Of a stretch of 8,722 bases of DNA, positions 1-7,137 are shown one piece after another. Source of the stretch: JADHUC01 sp964617665. Lineage in GTDB: Bacteria; Planctomycetota; Planctomycetia; Pirellulales; Pirellulaceae. Position 1 is the stretch's first letter. Each line of letters opens with the position of its first letter. The stretch lies in contig CAZUAH010000579.1 of NCBI GenBank assembly GCA_964617665.1, positions 1 through 8,722 on the forward strand, read 5' to 3'. Under the pieces are notes generated by a model. That model made no database searches and was not told where the DNA came from. It worked only from the letters and a program-made list of their open reading frames with translations. The position numbers and the translations under genes are program-made.

Positions 1-1781
1 AGCCCCAGGTTCATGCCGTCGGAATGGCTGTGCCCGCCGCCCGAGTCGTAATCGAGCCAGACAGCCCGTTGGTTTTCTTCCTCTCCGGAGCGGAGTAGCG
101 CAATACGCCACTGTTTTTTGTTGACGCTCCCCACATCCGGCACCGTCCCCTCGCGAGCGATCACATCACGGACTCCTTGCTGAAGGCCCTCCGCATCCGA
201 AGCAAAGAGGTCGTGTGGGAGATCCTTGGCGGAACGGTCGTTGGCAACGAAGAGCGCTTGGACGAAAGCAGGATCGTCGGTCACCTGATAAAGGGACCAT
301 AGGAACGTGAACATCGACGGTGACAGCAGAGCGTCCTTGTGGCTGTAGCCTGATTCCAACCCTGGACGCTGAAACCGTACGCCCTGATACTGGTCGATCC
401 TCTTGGCGAACCAGCCGGAATCGCCCGACAGTGGATAGTATTGCTGGCAGCACCAGGTGTCGATATGGAAACGGTACGTCTGATGCAAGCGCGGATTACG
501 TTTCAGAAGGTCGGCAAGAAACGACGGTTCGATTCGCGCGTATAGGCCCAGGAACTGTGCCAAGCTCTGAATAGTGAATGCCGAGTAGTTGGCCAGTCCT
601 TTCTCGCCCGTTACTCCGTCCACGGCCGTGGCCCTTTTGAGCATATTGTCCGTCATGCCGTCGATTTCAGAGCGGTTGTTTGGCCACGCAAGCACGGTCT
701 TGATGACGGCCTTAGCGATCTCGGCACGTGGGTAGTTCGACTGGATCTTGGCCGCGTTTGCCAGTGCGTCGCGCAAAATGCGTTCCTCGATGTTGCGCTG
801 AATGTCGGCAAACGACTGCTTCGGATTTGCGAGACTGCATTGTTTCGCTTTTCGGCTCAGGAAGGTAATCAACTGCTGGTCGTCGCACAACGCCTCGAAC
901 ACTTGGTCGTATGCCAGCGCCAACTCGCGGGTCTCTTCGCACGCGTCGTGCCAGACGGAGACGTAGCCGGTCGACAGCGCTCGTTCGTAAACCAGACCCT
1001 GGGCCTTGTAGTCGAACGTTGGATAGAGGTCTGCCACCCGGTCCAGCAGGATTCCTGCCTTGTGTGCGTAGGCAGGATTGCCGGTGACCACATAGGCTTC
1101 GGCCAGCGCACGGATGCCGCCCAGAACCGCTTGCTTCCATTGGCCGTAGACCAGAAAGGCTCCGACATAACGCCAGCGGTTCTTGCCATCGACGTACCCC
1201 TCGCCATCGTCGACGCCGAAACGGTGCAACGGGTCGTTGGGGTCCGGGTGCTCGACGTTGAACAGCAGCAAACGGTCGGCCCGCCCCGGATCGAAGACGC
1301 CGCAAGGGTCGAGACCCGACTGGTAAAACTTCTCGAAATCGTTCGTGGGAAAATCATCGCCGCAGTGCGGACAGCGCACTTTCCACGGCCGGCCTAAGGC
1401 GTCGATCTCCCAGTTGTACATGGGCACGCTTTCCTTGCAGCCCGGACAGAAACCGTTGGACCACACCATCCAGGAGCGGGTGATGGTGCTTCCGAACATG
1501 AGGCCCCAGAGCTGATCATCCGACATCGCCATCCACGGGCGCGCACCTTCCACAGCCAGTTCACGCATTTTCGCGGCCCACGGGTACTTCTCGGCATTCT
1601 TTCTGCCGATCTGGACGAGACTGGTTGGGTAGAAGGCGCTGGCGGTCTTGGAGTGATTTTCTTGTTCGGCTCCAGCGGCAAACTGATAACGTGGAAAGAT
1701 GAGCATGGTTGCCCACGTCGTCATGAGAAGCAACAAGTGAAATCTGACGGATTGTCGCTTCTGGTGTGATATTCGCGTCAT
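1..1781 (-). CDS. Heparinase II/III-family polysaccharide lyase, 3' end outside window
   Basis: I translated this by hand: 593 codons from the ATG at 1781-1779 to the window edge, with no stop, so the C-terminal end is missing. Residues 1-38 form a signal peptide (basic start, HLLLLMTTWATMLIF core, cleavage near AAGA), so the protein is exported. Residues 112-140 hold two CxxC pairs (C112/C115 and C137/C140) that look like a small zinc ribbon. The middle is helix-rich, as expected for the alpha-toroid of this superfamily, with a YYPLSGDSGWF stretch at about 448-458. A DYDSGGGHSHSDGMNLG segment (H584, H586, D588) matches the start of the heparinase II/III C-terminal beta-sandwich. Known members cleave uronate-containing glycans such as heparin or alginate by beta-elimination; the substrate here is unknown. 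The start is supported by GGGAGG seven bases upstream. It is divergent from the isochorismatase-like gene. Family call is fairly sure; specificity is not. Confidence 0.9.
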   Translation of the reverse strand, partial: MTRISHQKRQSVRFHLLLLMTTWATMLIFPRYQFAAGAEQENHSKTASAFYPTSLVQIGRKNAEKYPWAAKMRELAVEGARPWMAMSDDQLWGLMFGSTITRSWMVWSNGFCPGCKESVPMYNWEIDALGRPWKVRCPHCGDDFPTNDFEKFYQSGLDPCGVFDPGRADRLLLFNVEHPDPNDPLHRFGVDDGEGYVDGKNRWRYVGAFLVYGQWKQAVLGGIRALAEAYVVTGNPAYAHKAGILLDRVADLYPTFDYKAQGLVYERALSTGYVSVWHDACEETRELALAYDQVFEALCDDQQLITFLSRKAKQCSLANPKQSFADIQRNIEERILRDALANAAKIQSNYPRAEIAKAVIKTVLAWPNNRSEIDGMTDNMLKRATAVDGVTGEKGLANYSAFTIQSLAQFLGLYARIEPSFLADLLKRNPRLHQTYRFHIDTWCCQQYYPLSGDSGWFAKRIDQYQGVRFQRPGLESGYSHKDALLSPSMFTFLWSLYQVTDDPAFVQALFVANDRSAKDLPHDLFASDAEGLQQGVRDVIAREGTVPDVGSVNKKQWRIALLRSGEEENQRAVWLDYDSGGGHSHSDGMNLG

Positions 1782-1788
1782 GCTCAAT

Positions 1789-1794
1789 CCTCCC
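1789..1794 (-). promoter_or_regulatory. Shine-Dalgarno of the heparinase-family gene
   Basis: On the minus strand this reads GGGAGG and ends seven bases before the ATG at 1781. It fixes that start, which also gives a complete signal peptide. Confidence 0.75.
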
Positions 1795-1830
1795 TTTGGT
1801 ATCATTTGGTATCCAGATTATTGTGTTGCG
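1795..1830. promoter_or_regulatory. Tandem 10-mer repeat, putative operator shared with 3565-3600
   Basis: TTTGGTATCA (1795-1804) is followed directly by TTTGGTATCC (1805-1814), a head-to-tail repeat of about one helical turn. The 13-mer TGGTATCATTTGG (1797-1809) recurs exactly at 3567-3579. A second block, TATTGTGTTG (1819-1828), recurs as TATTGTATCG at 3589-3598 with the same offset. It lies against the ribosome binding site of the heparinase-family gene and 231 bases upstream of the isochorismatase-like gene. Direct repeats one turn apart are compatible with an AraC-type or other activator site; the regulator is not in this window. The regulatory role is inferred from recurrence and position. 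Confidence 0.5.
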
Positions 1831-1881
1831 AGGAGACGCTTGCGGTCAACAATATAGTGCCGCCGGCATGTCATGTCCTCG

Positions 1882-1967
1882 TTTGACCCGAAGCCGGAGG
1901 CGACGGTAGGCGGTACGTGTGGACGATCCATCCCACTGCCCGCCATCGCCTCCGGCTTCGGGTTAAA
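1882..1967. repeat. REP-like long inverted repeat (intergenic hairpin)
   Basis: Arms 1886-1903 (ACCCGAAGCCGGAGGCGA) and 1946-1963 are perfect 18-base reverse complements. They extend outward to 22 bases with one G/T wobble (1882-1903 and 1946-1967). The inner sequence (about 1902-1914 against 1934-1947) also pairs imperfectly, leaving a loop of roughly 20 bases. I associate the ACCCGAAGCC-type core with repeated intergenic palindromes in planctomycete genomes, from memory and not checked here. It could be a REP/MITE-like repeat, an RNA-stability element or a transcription insulator between the divergent genes. There is no following T tract, so a classical intrinsic terminator is unlikely. Confidence 0.8.
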
Positions 1968-2048
1968 TGAGCCAATGTCCCATTCCTCAGCGGTGGTCGT
2001 ATGGACGCCTGTCGCTACGTCATCCAGGAGAAACTACAGAGCCAGCAG

Positions 2049-2055
2049 AAGGAGG
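2049..2055 (+). promoter_or_regulatory. Shine-Dalgarno of the isochorismatase-like gene
   Basis: AAGGAGG lies five bases before the ATG at 2061. It decides the start over the in-frame ATG at 2001, which would put 20 charged and polar residues ahead of a clear signal peptide. Confidence 0.85.
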
Positions 2056-2060
2056 ATACC

Positions 2061-2960
2061 ATGTTGCGGGCCAGTCTGTTGATCGTCATTATATTTTGCC
2101 CAGCATCCGCGGTTTCAGCGCAGGAGGCAAATTCCGATTCCGGAACCGGCGCTTTGAGCGGCCAACGGAGTCTGCACGTCAAACCACGATACTATCGTTG
2201 GCATGTGGATCCTGGTGAAGAGTGGCTGGAGAAGAACACCGGCTACGCTTGCCTGGATTGGGAGATCCCCATGTCTCAAGCTGCCTTGGTACTGGTCGAC
2301 GTCTGGGACCGCCACTATCTGAAGGAGCCGGAAGAACGAGCGGAACGGATCATTCAAGAGACGATCCGGCCGCTTCTGAAGAAGTGTCGCGCTGCGGGCC
2401 TGCAAATCATCCACGCTCCGTCACCGCCACAAGCCCGGAAATGTGCCGCGTGGGTAGGCCACAAGAAACAGAACGAGCTGCCGGCCGACGCGCCGACCTC
2501 GAAAGTCGTCAACGTGCCCGCCAAGCCATGGCCACCCACCAAATTCCGCAGCAAGAGCGGACCGTACGCGAGGTACGCCCGTCCTGCCGAACCCATGGCC
2601 AGCGATCGGCTGAGGATATTGAAGGGGCTTTGTATGCACCCGGACGTCCAGCCGGAAGGATCCGATGTGGTGATCGGCACGGGCCAGGAGCTGCACGGAT
2701 TCTGTCGCGATCGGGGGATTCTGTTTCTGTTCTACGCCGGATTCAACACCAACATGTGCATCCTGCAGCGAGATTACGGGACGATGTCGATGCATTCTCG
2801 CGGCTACGAAATCATCGTCGTAAGAGACTGCACCACGGGCATGGAGTCGTTCGAGACTCAAAACGGCCTTTGGCAAACTCGGGGCGCGATCTTGTTCCTG
2901 GAGATGAACCGCAAGTATTCAATTCTGTCGAAGGAACTGCTCACTGGACTGCCCAAGTAG
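2061..2960 (+). CDS. Secreted isochorismatase-fold cysteine hydrolase
   Basis: 299 residues. Residues 1-20 (MLRASLLIVIIFCPASAVSA) are a signal peptide, so the mature protein is extracytoplasmic. The isochorismatase fold shows in the first strand with the acidic catalytic residue (ALVLVDVWDRHY, D80), a HAPSPPQA strand end at 118-125, and the nucleophile loop AGFNTNMCILQRDYG with C233. The strand IIVVRDCTTGME at 251-262 follows, as usual. The family's catalytic lysine, normally ahead of the strand before the cysteine, is not evident: SDVVIGTGQELHGF (201-214) has none. Family members hydrolyse amides or vinyl ethers (nicotinamidase, carbamoylases, isochorismatase); the substrate here cannot be named. 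It stands alone on its strand, facing the glycosidase pseudogene, next to glycan-degrading genes. Fold confident, reaction unknown. Confidence 0.9.
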   Translation: MLRASLLIVIIFCPASAVSAQEANSDSGTGALSGQRSLHVKPRYYRWHVDPGEEWLEKNTGYACLDWEIPMSQAALVLVDVWDRHYLKEPEERAERIIQETIRPLLKKCRAAGLQIIHAPSPPQARKCAAWVGHKKQNELPADAPTSKVVNVPAKPWPPTKFRSKSGPYARYARPAEPMASDRLRILKGLCMHPDVQPEGSDVVIGTGQELHGFCRDRGILFLFYAGFNTNMCILQRDYGTMSMHSRGYEIIVVRDCTTGMESFETQNGLWQTRGAILFLEMNRKYSILSKELLTGLPK

Positions 2961-3007
2961 GCGCGTCCTCGTTCTCCATCAATAAGAAACAAGTCGATAC
3001 GTCCTTC

Positions 3008-3041
3008 ATTCGTTGGGAGAGCAAAAAGGGCCCCAACGAAT
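3008..3041. repeat. 10-bp inverted repeat downstream of the isochorismatase-like gene
   Basis: ATTCGTTGGG (3008-3017) and CCCAACGAAT (3032-3041) form a perfect stem with a 14-base A/G-rich loop, 47 bases after the stop at 2960. It sits where two convergent units meet, so it might help stop transcription. No T run follows on either strand, so it is not a convincing intrinsic terminator. It may instead mark a rearrangement end of the adjacent pseudogene. Confidence 0.4.
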
Positions 3042-3501
3042 TCAGGGCGGCAGCGAATCTCCCGACCGATCCGGACAAACCAATCTTTTGTAGATCTTCT
3101 CGCCCTGGTCGAACAGCACGAACGGTGTCTGCCAGCCTTCGTCCCAGGGAATATCGTCGTCGGTCAAGATGGGATTGTCCGGTTGCTCGGTCCAATGAAT
3201 GCCGTCGTCCGATTCGGCATAGCCCATCGCCATTCCCGGGGCCGCGCGACCCGGCCGAGGTGCCGACATACCAAATCCGGAGTTTCTCGTCGTGGAAAAG
3301 CACTGCAGGGCTGTAGAGCACGACTTTGCACCACGACTGTTTCGTGGTCAACGCAGAAAGCACGGCCTGACGCTGCTGCTACGGTTGAGGACGCATGTCA
3401 AATGGATGCAGACCTTCGGCCGCCGGTGCGTTCTGCATCGGTGCGACACCGATCATCGAACAGCAGAGAACGAGGGCCGTCAGGGGTACGCGAATCAACA
3501 T
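3042..3501 (-). pseudogene. Broken five-bladed beta-propeller glycosidase (GH43/GH32-like)
   Basis: The minus strand starts at an ATG (3501-3499) with GGGAG eight bases upstream and encodes a signal-peptide-like start (MLIRVPLTALVLCCSMIG...APAAEG) leading to HPFDMRPQP. An amber codon follows at 3381-3379. The same frame then continues with AVLSALTTKQSWCKVVLYSP and RIWYVGTSAG. Near 3233 one extra base shifts the reading to MAMGYAESDDGIHWTEQ, PDNPILTDDDIPW and WQTPFVLFDQGEKIYK. Near 3086-3089 a second extra base in an A run shifts again to WFV. These phrases are typical of five-bladed propeller glycosidases (GH43/GH32/GH117-like), which hydrolyse glycosidic bonds outside the cytoplasm. Only about 140 residues remain, well under half a normal member, and the 3' part is gone. 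It could equally be a short secreted decoy peptide, but the order of motifs across three frames argues for decay. Confidence 0.78.
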
Positions 3502-3564
3502 AGCGAGTTCTCCCATTGATGAGCGATGCGAATTGGCATTAGTTGTTTCAGTCGCAGTGAACTA

Positions 3565-3600
3565 ACTGGTATCATTTGGAGTGTCAGCTATTGTATCGTG
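3565..3600. promoter_or_regulatory. Putative operator, second copy of the 1795-1830 motif
   Basis: This contains TGGTATCATTTGG (3567-3579) and TATTGTATCG (3589-3598), spaced exactly as in the copy at 1797-1828. It lies 43 bases before the ATG at 3643 and 63 bases upstream of the divergent pseudogene start at 3501. The second half of the tandem 10-mer is less well kept here (TTTGGAGTGT). The position fits control of the ceramidase-like/sulfatase unit. Function is inferred. Confidence 0.5.
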
Positions 3601-3631
3601 CGGAAGAGGTCGATCCCAACCGGATGTACGT

Positions 3632-3635
3632 GGAG
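3632..3635 (+). promoter_or_regulatory. Ribosome binding site choosing the 3643 start
   Basis: GGAG stands seven bases before the ATG at 3643, and that start gives a clean signal peptide. The longer in-frame start at 3526 would overlap the shared operator motif and add 39 residues without family character. Confidence 0.65.
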
Positions 3636-3642
3636 AAAGCGA

Positions 3643-5157
3643 ATGAGAATCTTAATCGTAGGTACACTCGCCCTGTCGTTGGCTGTCTTTCCGAATACGA
3701 ACGCAGATGCAGCCCAGCCGTCGCGGGACGGACAACTCTCTTTCGGTTGGGCCGTCGAGAGTATCACACCGGACAAGCCCGTTGCCATTGGCGGCCAATA
3801 TCATACGCGGATCGGCGGCGATGTGCACGATCCATTGTCGGCTACCGCGCTGGCCATCGAAACGCGAGACGCGGACGGTGTGATTGATCAGGCCGTGATC
3901 GTTTCGTGTGATCTGTCGCTCATCCGTCGCAAGACCCAGAAGCAGGTGCGTGAGCTCGTCAAGGAGCAGCTGCCGGATTTGGATGTGCAGAAGATTTTGC
4001 TGTCGGCAACTCACACGCACACAGCGCCGGCGTTGACCGATACCGAGGAGACGGACTTCCGTCCGTACGACTTCATCGGTAGCTGGGCTTACCGCATCCC
4101 CGCGGATCAAACCGGCATCATGCGACCTCTGGAGTACCTTGACTTCCTCGCAGAGCGAGTCAGCGATGCCGTCGTCAAGGCATGGAAGGCACGAAAGCCT
4201 GGCGGGCTGAGTTTCGCGTTGAGTCATGCCGTGATCGCACACAATCGTCGCGCCGTGCATACCAATGGCACAGCACGCATGTATGGGAGAACCAGCGATG
4301 CCACATTCTCGCATATCGAAGGCGTTTCGGATCACTCGGTTGATGTGCTGTTTTTCTGGCGAGACGACGGGCGGTTAGAGGGCATGGCGATCAACGTCTA
4401 CTGCCCGGCGCAAGAAGTCGAAGGCGAGAAATGCCTATCCGCCGACTTCTGGTACGACGCACGGGAACTTCTGCGTGAACGGTGTCACGCCGACTTGTTC
4501 GTCTTGCCGCTCGTCGGCGCCAGCGGTGACCAGTCTCCTCACTTGATGTGGGACAAGAAAGCCGAAGGCGCGATGCGCCAGCGCAGGAAGCTCAGCAGCC
4601 GGCAGGAGATCGCGCGGCGAATCCTTCGTGCGGTAGAAGACGTCTACGATGTTGCCCAAACAAAGGTTCAAACCAGCCTGCCATTCGAGCACCGCGTGGA
4701 ACGTGTGCCGCTGCCGGTCTGGCAGGTATCGGATGATCGTTACACGCAGGCGCTTGCCCTGTATGAGGCTGGTAAGGACAAGACAGACGAGCTTAGCAGT
4801 AAGGACTACATCTACTGGCGCGTTAGCCGAACCATGCTGGCTCGCCATGCCTATCAGAAGAAAGATCCCTTCTACAAAGCCGAATTGCACCTATTGCGTT
4901 TAGGCGATCTTGCCGTAGCCACGAATCCGTTCGAGTTGTACACGGACTATGGAGTGAGGATCAAAGGCCGAAGCCCGGCGACTCAAACGGCCGTGATCCA
5001 ACTAACGGCCGGTTGCGCCGCCTACCTGCCGACCATACGAGCGGTCGCGGGCGGAGGATACAGCGCGAGAATCGACGACGGCGTCGTGGGGCCGGAGGGC
5101 GGAACGGTGTTCGTCGACGAAACGACAAGGATCCTGCAGGAGATGTGGCGCAAATAG
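3643..5157 (+). CDS. Neutral/alkaline ceramidase-like zinc amidohydrolase, secreted
   Basis: 504 residues. Residues 1-24 (MRILIVGTLALSLAVFPNTNADAA) are a signal peptide. The neutral ceramidase N-terminal domain covers nearly all of the rest: ITPDKPVAIGG (41-51), the zinc-site SATHTHTAPA (121-130; H124 and H126), AHNRRAVH (199-206), GASGDQSPH (292-300) with S298 where the bacterial ceramidase GDVSP serine sits, TNPFELYTDYG (427-437) with E431 as probable metal ligand, and a C-terminal CAAYLPT...GGGYSARID segment (Y473). Characterised ceramidases hydrolyse the amide of ceramide to sphingoid base and fatty acid. This protein lacks the long C-terminal immunoglobulin-like domain of those enzymes, and planctomycete relatives are mostly uncharacterised, so the substrate is open. 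It is the first gene of a probable operon, with the sulfatase 60 bases downstream. Family sure; ceramide as substrate only a possibility. Confidence 0.92.
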   Translation: MRILIVGTLALSLAVFPNTNADAAQPSRDGQLSFGWAVESITPDKPVAIGGQYHTRIGGDVHDPLSATALAIETRDADGVIDQAVIVSCDLSLIRRKTQKQVRELVKEQLPDLDVQKILLSATHTHTAPALTDTEETDFRPYDFIGSWAYRIPADQTGIMRPLEYLDFLAERVSDAVVKAWKARKPGGLSFALSHAVIAHNRRAVHTNGTARMYGRTSDATFSHIEGVSDHSVDVLFFWRDDGRLEGMAINVYCPAQEVEGEKCLSADFWYDARELLRERCHADLFVLPLVGASGDQSPHLMWDKKAEGAMRQRRKLSSRQEIARRILRAVEDVYDVAQTKVQTSLPFEHRVERVPLPVWQVSDDRYTQALALYEAGKDKTDELSSKDYIYWRVSRTMLARHAYQKKDPFYKAELHLLRLGDLAVATNPFELYTDYGVRIKGRSPATQTAVIQLTAGCAAYLPTIRAVAGGGYSARIDDGVVGPEGGTVFVDETTRILQEMWRK

Positions 5158-5217
5158 CGAAAGCAAATTCAGTGCCGACTGGCCGCCCCCCGTGTCCTCC
5201 GTTGCGAGAGTGAAGAA

Positions 5218-7038
5218 ATGAATTCAAAACGCCAATGTGGAATGGTCGCAATCTGCTTGGTTATCTGTTGTATCACGGCGACCGGCGCCGCTGAGCGTCC
5301 GAATATACTTTGGATTACAAGCGAAGATAACGGCTGCTACCTCGGCTGCTACGGTGATTCGTTGGCACGCACGCCAAATATCGACCGACTCGCTCGTGAT
5401 GGTGTGCTGTTCCAGAATTGCTTCTCCAATGCTGCGGTCTGCGCGCCGGCGCGACAAACGCTTATCAGCGGAATGTATGCCACCAGCATCGGCGGACAGC
5501 ACATGCGTTCGCAGGCCACGTTCCCCGAGGGCGTGTCGTTCTTTCCAAAGCTCCTGCGCGAGGCAGGCTACTACACGACTAACAACAGCAAGACGGACTA
5601 CAACGGCGGACCCGCCGGCGGTGGAAAGCAGGCGATCGCCGAGGCGTGGGACGAATCCAGTCGAAAGGCACATTGGCGGAATCGCTCGCAGGGCGAGCCG
5701 TTTTTCTCGGTATTCAACTTCGGCGAGTCGCACGAAAGCCGCCTGTTCCCAGCCCGCTGGAAGGATCGCGACCCGCAGACCGATCCGGCTGCTGTCCAAC
5801 TGCCCGCCTACCTGCCAGATGTCCCCGAGATTCGCCGGGATATGGCTCGCTACTACGATTGCCTGGAGGCAATGGATGCTCGTGTCGGGCAAGTGTTGAA
5901 TGAGCTCGAGGCGGATGGATTGGCCGACGACACCATTGTGTTCTATTTCGGCGACCATGGTGGATCGCTGCCGCGCGGCAAGAGTTTCACCTACGACAGC
6001 GGCACCCACGTCCCGCTGGTCATCCGCTTTCCGGACAAATGGCGTGGCCAAAGTCCTGCGAAGCCCGGTACAGCGATCGACCGGTTGGTATCGTTCGTCG
6101 ACTTCGCGCCCACGGCGTTGAGTATCGCCGACATCCCGATTCCCGATTACATGCAGGGCCACGCATTCGTCGGCACCCAACAGTCTGAACCGCGCGAATT
6201 CGTACACACGTTTCGCGGCCGTCGAGGTGAACGGTACGACATCGTGCGCGGCGTGCGGGACGAGAGTTTCCTGTACCTGCGCAACTACACTCCTCATCTG
6301 CCGGTGATGCAGCACAACGGCTATTCGTGGGCGATTCCGAGCTATTCGGCTTGGTTCGACGCATGGAAGCATGGCGAATGTACACCGGAGCAAGCTCAGT
6401 GGTTTGGACCGAAATCGTCGGAAGAACTGTATCAGGTCGCCGAAGATCCTGACAATGTTCACAACATTGCGAACGATCCGGCCTACACCAAAGTCCTGGA
6501 ACGTATGCGTGCAGAGAACGACCGCCACATCAGGGCGATTCGTGATAGCGTGTTTTTTCCGGAGGGAATATCCAGCCGCGGTTTCGAGGTTTTTCAGGAC
6601 GATACTCGTTACCCGATCGAGCAACTGATCGAGTTGGCCAGTGCCGTTTCCGATCGTCAGCCTGAGAGCCTGGATCGATTCAAACAGGCCATGACAAATT
6701 CCAATCCGTGTATTCGCTATTGGGGCGTCACTGGTTGTGTGGTTTTGGGCGAGGCCGCCATCGGTGCAGAGCGCCAGCTTGCGGCTTGCCTAGACGATCC
6801 GGAGTCAATCATTCGGCTGCAAGCGGCGCGGGCTCTAGCCGGCATTGGCAAGATAGAACTTGCATCACCCGTTATCCGCCACTACGTCCGCGAGGGCGAA
6901 CCGCTGTGTGTCCTTCAGGCGACTTTGACGATTGACGAGTGCGATCTGCTGTCCCACGATCCGTCGCTGCGTTCCTCGCTCATGCAAGTCAAGGACACAT
7001 ACGCAAGCAGAATCGTGAAGAAGCTGCTTGAGGAATAG
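5218..7038 (+). CDS. Secreted S1-type sulfatase with C-terminal HEAT-like repeats
   Basis: 606 residues. Residues 1-25 are a cysteine-rich signal peptide ending ATGAAE, without a proper lipobox. The alkaline-phosphatase-fold sulfatase domain runs from RPNILWITSEDNG (27-39; D37 and N38 as metal ligands) through the formylglycine signature CAPARQTLISG (C75, R79), SKTDYN (K125), FGESHES (H172) and FYFGDHGGSLPRGKS (D246, H247, K255). C75 must be converted to formylglycine by a maturase, which is not in this window. Residues about 480-560 (DRFKQ, CIRYWGVTGC, SIIRLQAARALAGIG) look like two or three HEAT/PBS-type repeats, a tail used for protein contacts in other planctomycete sulfatases. It removes sulfate esters, probably from carbohydrate. 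It follows the ceramidase-like gene by 60 bases in the same frame and likely shares its transcript. Its own Shine-Dalgarno is weak (GAGAGTGAAGAA). Sulfate-ester substrate unknown. Confidence 0.96.
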   Translation: MNSKRQCGMVAICLVICCITATGAAERPNILWITSEDNGCYLGCYGDSLARTPNIDRLARDGVLFQNCFSNAAVCAPARQTLISGMYATSIGGQHMRSQATFPEGVSFFPKLLREAGYYTTNNSKTDYNGGPAGGGKQAIAEAWDESSRKAHWRNRSQGEPFFSVFNFGESHESRLFPARWKDRDPQTDPAAVQLPAYLPDVPEIRRDMARYYDCLEAMDARVGQVLNELEADGLADDTIVFYFGDHGGSLPRGKSFTYDSGTHVPLVIRFPDKWRGQSPAKPGTAIDRLVSFVDFAPTALSIADIPIPDYMQGHAFVGTQQSEPREFVHTFRGRRGERYDIVRGVRDESFLYLRNYTPHLPVMQHNGYSWAIPSYSAWFDAWKHGECTPEQAQWFGPKSSEELYQVAEDPDNVHNIANDPAYTKVLERMRAENDRHIRAIRDSVFFPEGISSRGFEVFQDDTRYPIEQLIELASAVSDRQPESLDRFKQAMTNSNPCIRYWGVTGCVVLGEAAIGAERQLAACLDDPESIIRLQAARALAGIGKIELASPVIRHYVREGEPLCVLQATLTIDECDLLSHDPSLRSSLMQVKDTYASRIVKKLLEE

Positions 7039-7137
7039 TACAAAGATCGAGAAAGGTCGCGTGTGACGATGGGGATTTTCAATCGTCGAGACTGCTCGCT
7101 CCACGTAGTTGATCGGAGCGGACCACCGATGCCTCGA

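Noticed and set aside
840..1397. 185-residue plus-strand open frame
   Set aside because: Antisense to the heparinase-family gene, whose minus-strand frame is open from 1781 to 1 with signal peptide and motifs.
2001..2060. Upstream start for the isochorismatase-fold gene
   Set aside because: AAGGAGG sits just before the 2061 ATG, and the extra 20 residues would mask the signal peptide.
2222..3316. 364-residue plus-strand open frame
   Set aside because: It is out of frame with the isochorismatase-fold gene over most of its length, then runs antisense to the glycosidase remnant; composition is arginine/proline-rich shadow sequence.
3526..3642. Upstream start for the ceramidase-like gene
   Set aside because: The extension covers the shared operator motif and lacks family similarity; the 3643 start has a ribosome site and gives a signal peptide.
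3652..4335. 227-residue minus-strand open frame
   Set aside because: Antisense shadow of the ceramidase-like gene; no motif or start signal.
5224..6624. 466-residue open frame on the minus strand
   Set aside because: It lies wholly opposite the sulfatase, which has all family motifs in order; the minus reading is rich in R, V and H with no recognisable domain and no ribosome site.
7039..7137. Possible terminator between the convergent sulfatase and sialidase remnant
   Set aside because: I could not find a stem of more than a few pairs followed by a T tract in this 99-base gap.
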